From Deefgea piscis (GTDB lineage Bacteria > Pseudomonadota > Gammaproteobacteria > Burkholderiales > Chitinibacteraceae): a stretch of 64,000 nucleotides of DNA. Under the pieces are notes generated by a model. That model was not told the origin of the DNA. It ran no database searches and worked only from the letters and a program-made list of their open reading frames with translations. Below, piece after piece: positions 62,116 to 64,000 of the stretch. Each line of letters starts with the position of its first letter. Position 1 is the stretch's first letter. A program made the position numbers and the translations under genes. Location: positions 124,001 through 188,000 of the forward strand of contig NZ_CP081149.1 in assembly GCF_019665785.1 (NCBI RefSeq), written 5' to 3'.

Positions 62116-64000
62116 TCACTTCTTATAACTTAAAACTAATTTTTCTAAAGACATCTCTAAATCTGTATTCCATGATCTAATTCCAATAGATATTGGACAA
62201 CCAGATGAAATATCAAGAGTAACTGTTGCATTAATCTTTCCAGGCTTAGTATTCAAATAACGATACCACCCGATTTCTGAAGATGCAGACTTTATAAAAT
62301 TCTTAATATTTGATGGTTCTTCTCCATCAAAAACCAATTTAACAAGCGCATTATTTCCGCGAATATCAGCAGGACAACTTAATTCATAACTAAGAATTAT
62401 TTGCTCAATTCCTCGACAACTATCAGGAATACTGAAGTAAATAAATTTAGATGATAACGATTTAATTTCATCACTCAAAACAATGCTTTCAATAGAACCT
62501 TCATTTGAGAATGGTGCTAACAAAGGAAACTTATCAAAAACATCATTTTTATTATTAACCAGCGAAAAACTATCCATATCTGCCAAAATAGCAGTCATAG
62601 GATCAGTTTTTTTAGCTGTTGTATCTTGAACAATAGATCGTATCCAGAAAAAACATTCAGATCGTGAATCCAATATGCAAGGATACATTTTATCTACTAA
62701 TACATGATTTACAGAGCCCGTAACCATTGACTCAGAGTAAAACTCCATATCTGCATGTTTTTTATTAACTCTCGCAAGTCCAATATTAATAAATGGTCGA
62801 TGAACCGATCGAATATTAGTCATTTGATGTGATGATGTTTCTAAAAATCCAGTAAACCCTAAGCCAAATGAAACATAGAATCCAACATTATTACTTGTAA
62901 TATACTGCGCAACGGAAATAAAATAATTTATATTAAGAAGGTCATCATCATCCAGATTTGCAACAGCAAATGTCTCATCAATTACTGTATTATCATTAAC
63001 TACCCTAATCACACTATCTTCTTCAACACAACACAATTTGATAAATTTGAATTCCAAATTAATTTTCTTTAGCGACTCTAAATATTGAGCAGGCAAAGTA
63101 TTTGAGTACTGAATCACATGCACGATATCACAATAATTTTGCCCCTCAGCGACAAGCGGAAGAGATAAATTAGAGAGAATATACAACCGTAAATCTAGTC
63201 TATCTGGACTATAAAGCTGATTAAAATATGAATCTTTATCGCCATTTTCAGTCTTAGATGCAACCCAACTTAAGCTACCTGGTTGAAAAATACTAAATCG
63301 CGTAACAAGAAACAACTTAGGTTTTTTATTCATTCTTTTAATTCGCCCTAAAACGTTATAGCCAAATTCATTATTAAAATGAAATGGTTGACATCCCCAC
63401 TTATGAACCAATGGCACATAGGCATTTATTTTATCAAAAACAATAACCTGCGATAATGGAACATCCTTTTTTACAATGGAATATATTCTATTAAGAATAT
63501 TATTATTTTTATCTACATGCCCAACATGAAACTTCTTTCCACAGTTTGTTTCTTTTGCCCAGAAAGGTGCATTAACAATGATCTTACTTTCACATCCTAG
63601 TTTAATTATCTCAGCCCAAAAATTATTCCAACCCAAGCAAAATAAATTAAATTTCTCATCTGAATCAGCAGCTATTCTTCGGCCTGAAGGAAGGATAAAA
63701 TTTGACTGCAATAATTCATCAGACAAGACAAATACTGCGCCATCATCAGTCAAAAAATAATCAAATCGCTCATCAATAAAATCCAAGATCAAAACATCAA
63801 ATTCAATACATTTTAAATCATTAATAAATTGATTATTAAGATCTCTAACTACAGCGCGTCGTCGAAATGGTGAGTTAATATCTACACCATCATAATCTAC
63901 AATCACGCCACCTGACGAATAAACACTGGCAAAACTAGAACGAGCAAAATAATCTTTTATTACAATACTGCCGTCCTTATCAAGTTCAAATATGTCACGA
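62116..64000 (-). CDS. DUF6270 plus rhamnosyltransferase-like protein, 5' end beyond the window
   Basis: The frame stays open from the GTG at 63906 to the window end and reads RDIFELDKDGS then YFARSSFASVYS, the conserved beginning of a DUF6270 domain (usually GSCV-RDxFE). So the GTG is not the start and the gene is cut by the window. After DUF6270 comes a Rhamno_transf-like region (KLFLVTRFSIFQPGSLSW, LDLRLYILSNLSLPLVAEGQNY, NTLPAQYLESLKKI, FAVANLDDDDLLN) and a C-terminal beta-rich domain. Visibly AT-rich compared with kpsC. Likely a capsule-decorating glycosyltransferase. Confidence 0.75.
   Translation of the reverse strand, partial: RDIFELDKDGSIVIKDYFARSSFASVYSSGGVIVDYDGVDINSPFRRRAVVRDLNNQFINDLKCIEFDVLILDFIDERFDYFLTDDGAVFVLSDELLQSNFILPSGRRIAADSDEKFNLFCLGWNNFWAEIIKLGCESKIIVNAPFWAKETNCGKKFHVGHVDKNNNILNRIYSIVKKDVPLSQVIVFDKINAYVPLVHKWGCQPFHFNNEFGYNVLGRIKRMNKKPKLFLVTRFSIFQPGSLSWVASKTENGDKDSYFNQLYSPDRLDLRLYILSNLSLPLVAEGQNYCDIVHVIQYSNTLPAQYLESLKKINLEFKFIKLCCVEEDSVIRVVNDNTVIDETFAVANLDDDDLLNINYFISVAQYITSNNVGFYVSFGLGFTGFLETSSHQMTNIRSVHRPFINIGLARVNKKHADMEFYSESMVTGSVNHVLVDKMYPCILDSRSECFFWIRSIVQDTTAKKTDPMTAILADMDSFSLVNNKNDVFDKFPLLAPFSNEGSIESIVLSDEIKSLSSKFIYFSIPDSCRGIEQIILSYELSCPADIRGNNALVKLVFDGEEPSNIKNFIKSASSEIGWYRYLNTKPGKINATVTLDISSGCPISIGIRSWNTDLEMSLEKLVLSYKK

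Noticed and set aside
62116..63906. GTG at 63906 as gene start
   Set aside because: The frame continues upstream to the window end with conserved DUF6270 sequence.

Overview
The window reads as chromosomal DNA of a betaproteobacterium, most likely of the Neisseriales/Chromobacteriaceae type. This is inferred from gene content and the aa3 oxidase operon layout; no rRNA or other phylogenetic marker is present. Genes are dense and the core is moderately GC-rich. Intergenic DNA is AT-rich, and the last ~2 kb is visibly more AT-rich than the rest.

Layout. 1-2000: end of a CBS/CorC-type membrane protein gene, a small serine hydrolase and a YfaZ-like outer membrane protein. 2073-9882 (minus strand): a complete aa3 cytochrome c oxidase operon with its assembly and heme A genes (coxB-coxA-small assembly ORF-ctaG-DUF2970-coxC, SURF1, unnamed assembly ORF, ctaA, ctaB). 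A tiny plus-strand DUF2909 gene overlaps the 5' end of the SURF1 gene. 10067-16564: a DUF2189 membrane protein and a complete dipeptide ABC transporter (dppABCDF). 16623-16733: a perfect 7-bp tandem repeat. 16855-26047: a mannoside-use locus (clan-A glycosidase, GH125 alpha-mannosidase, LacI regulator, AGE-family isomerase, PfkB kinase, sugar-binding protein). The permease that should follow the binding protein is reduced to a 21-codon stub. 26238-26599: three initiator tRNA-fMet genes.

26874-35561 (minus strand): a histidine-acid-phosphatase lipoprotein, a second DppA-like binding protein, an Aer-type PAS chemoreceptor, and a RidA / cysteine desulfidase / YheO-like regulator group. 35936-38878: a Cd/Pb/Zn P-type ATPase divergent from its MerR-family regulator, with a textbook 19-bp-spacer promoter. 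38879-39610: tandem copies of a dispersed repeat.

39611-64000 is the most unusual part, a capsule locus. On the plus strand lie a 2488-residue reducing type I polyketide synthase, an alpha-oxoamine synthase and a CAT/E2-fold acyltransferase. Facing them on the minus strand are a DUF6270/rhamnosyltransferase-like protein (cut by the window end), a 1456-residue multi-glycosyltransferase/deacetylase fusion, a CgeB-like glycosyltransferase, KpsC, an alpha/beta hydrolase, KpsS, an SDR and an LTA-synthase-like enzyme. The PKS, oxoamine synthase, SDR, sulfatase-fold and KpsS set matches the Sinorhizobium rkp-1 (rkpA/G/H/I/J) gene set. I infer that it makes a special, possibly sphingoid-like, lipid linked to a Kdo-primed capsule.
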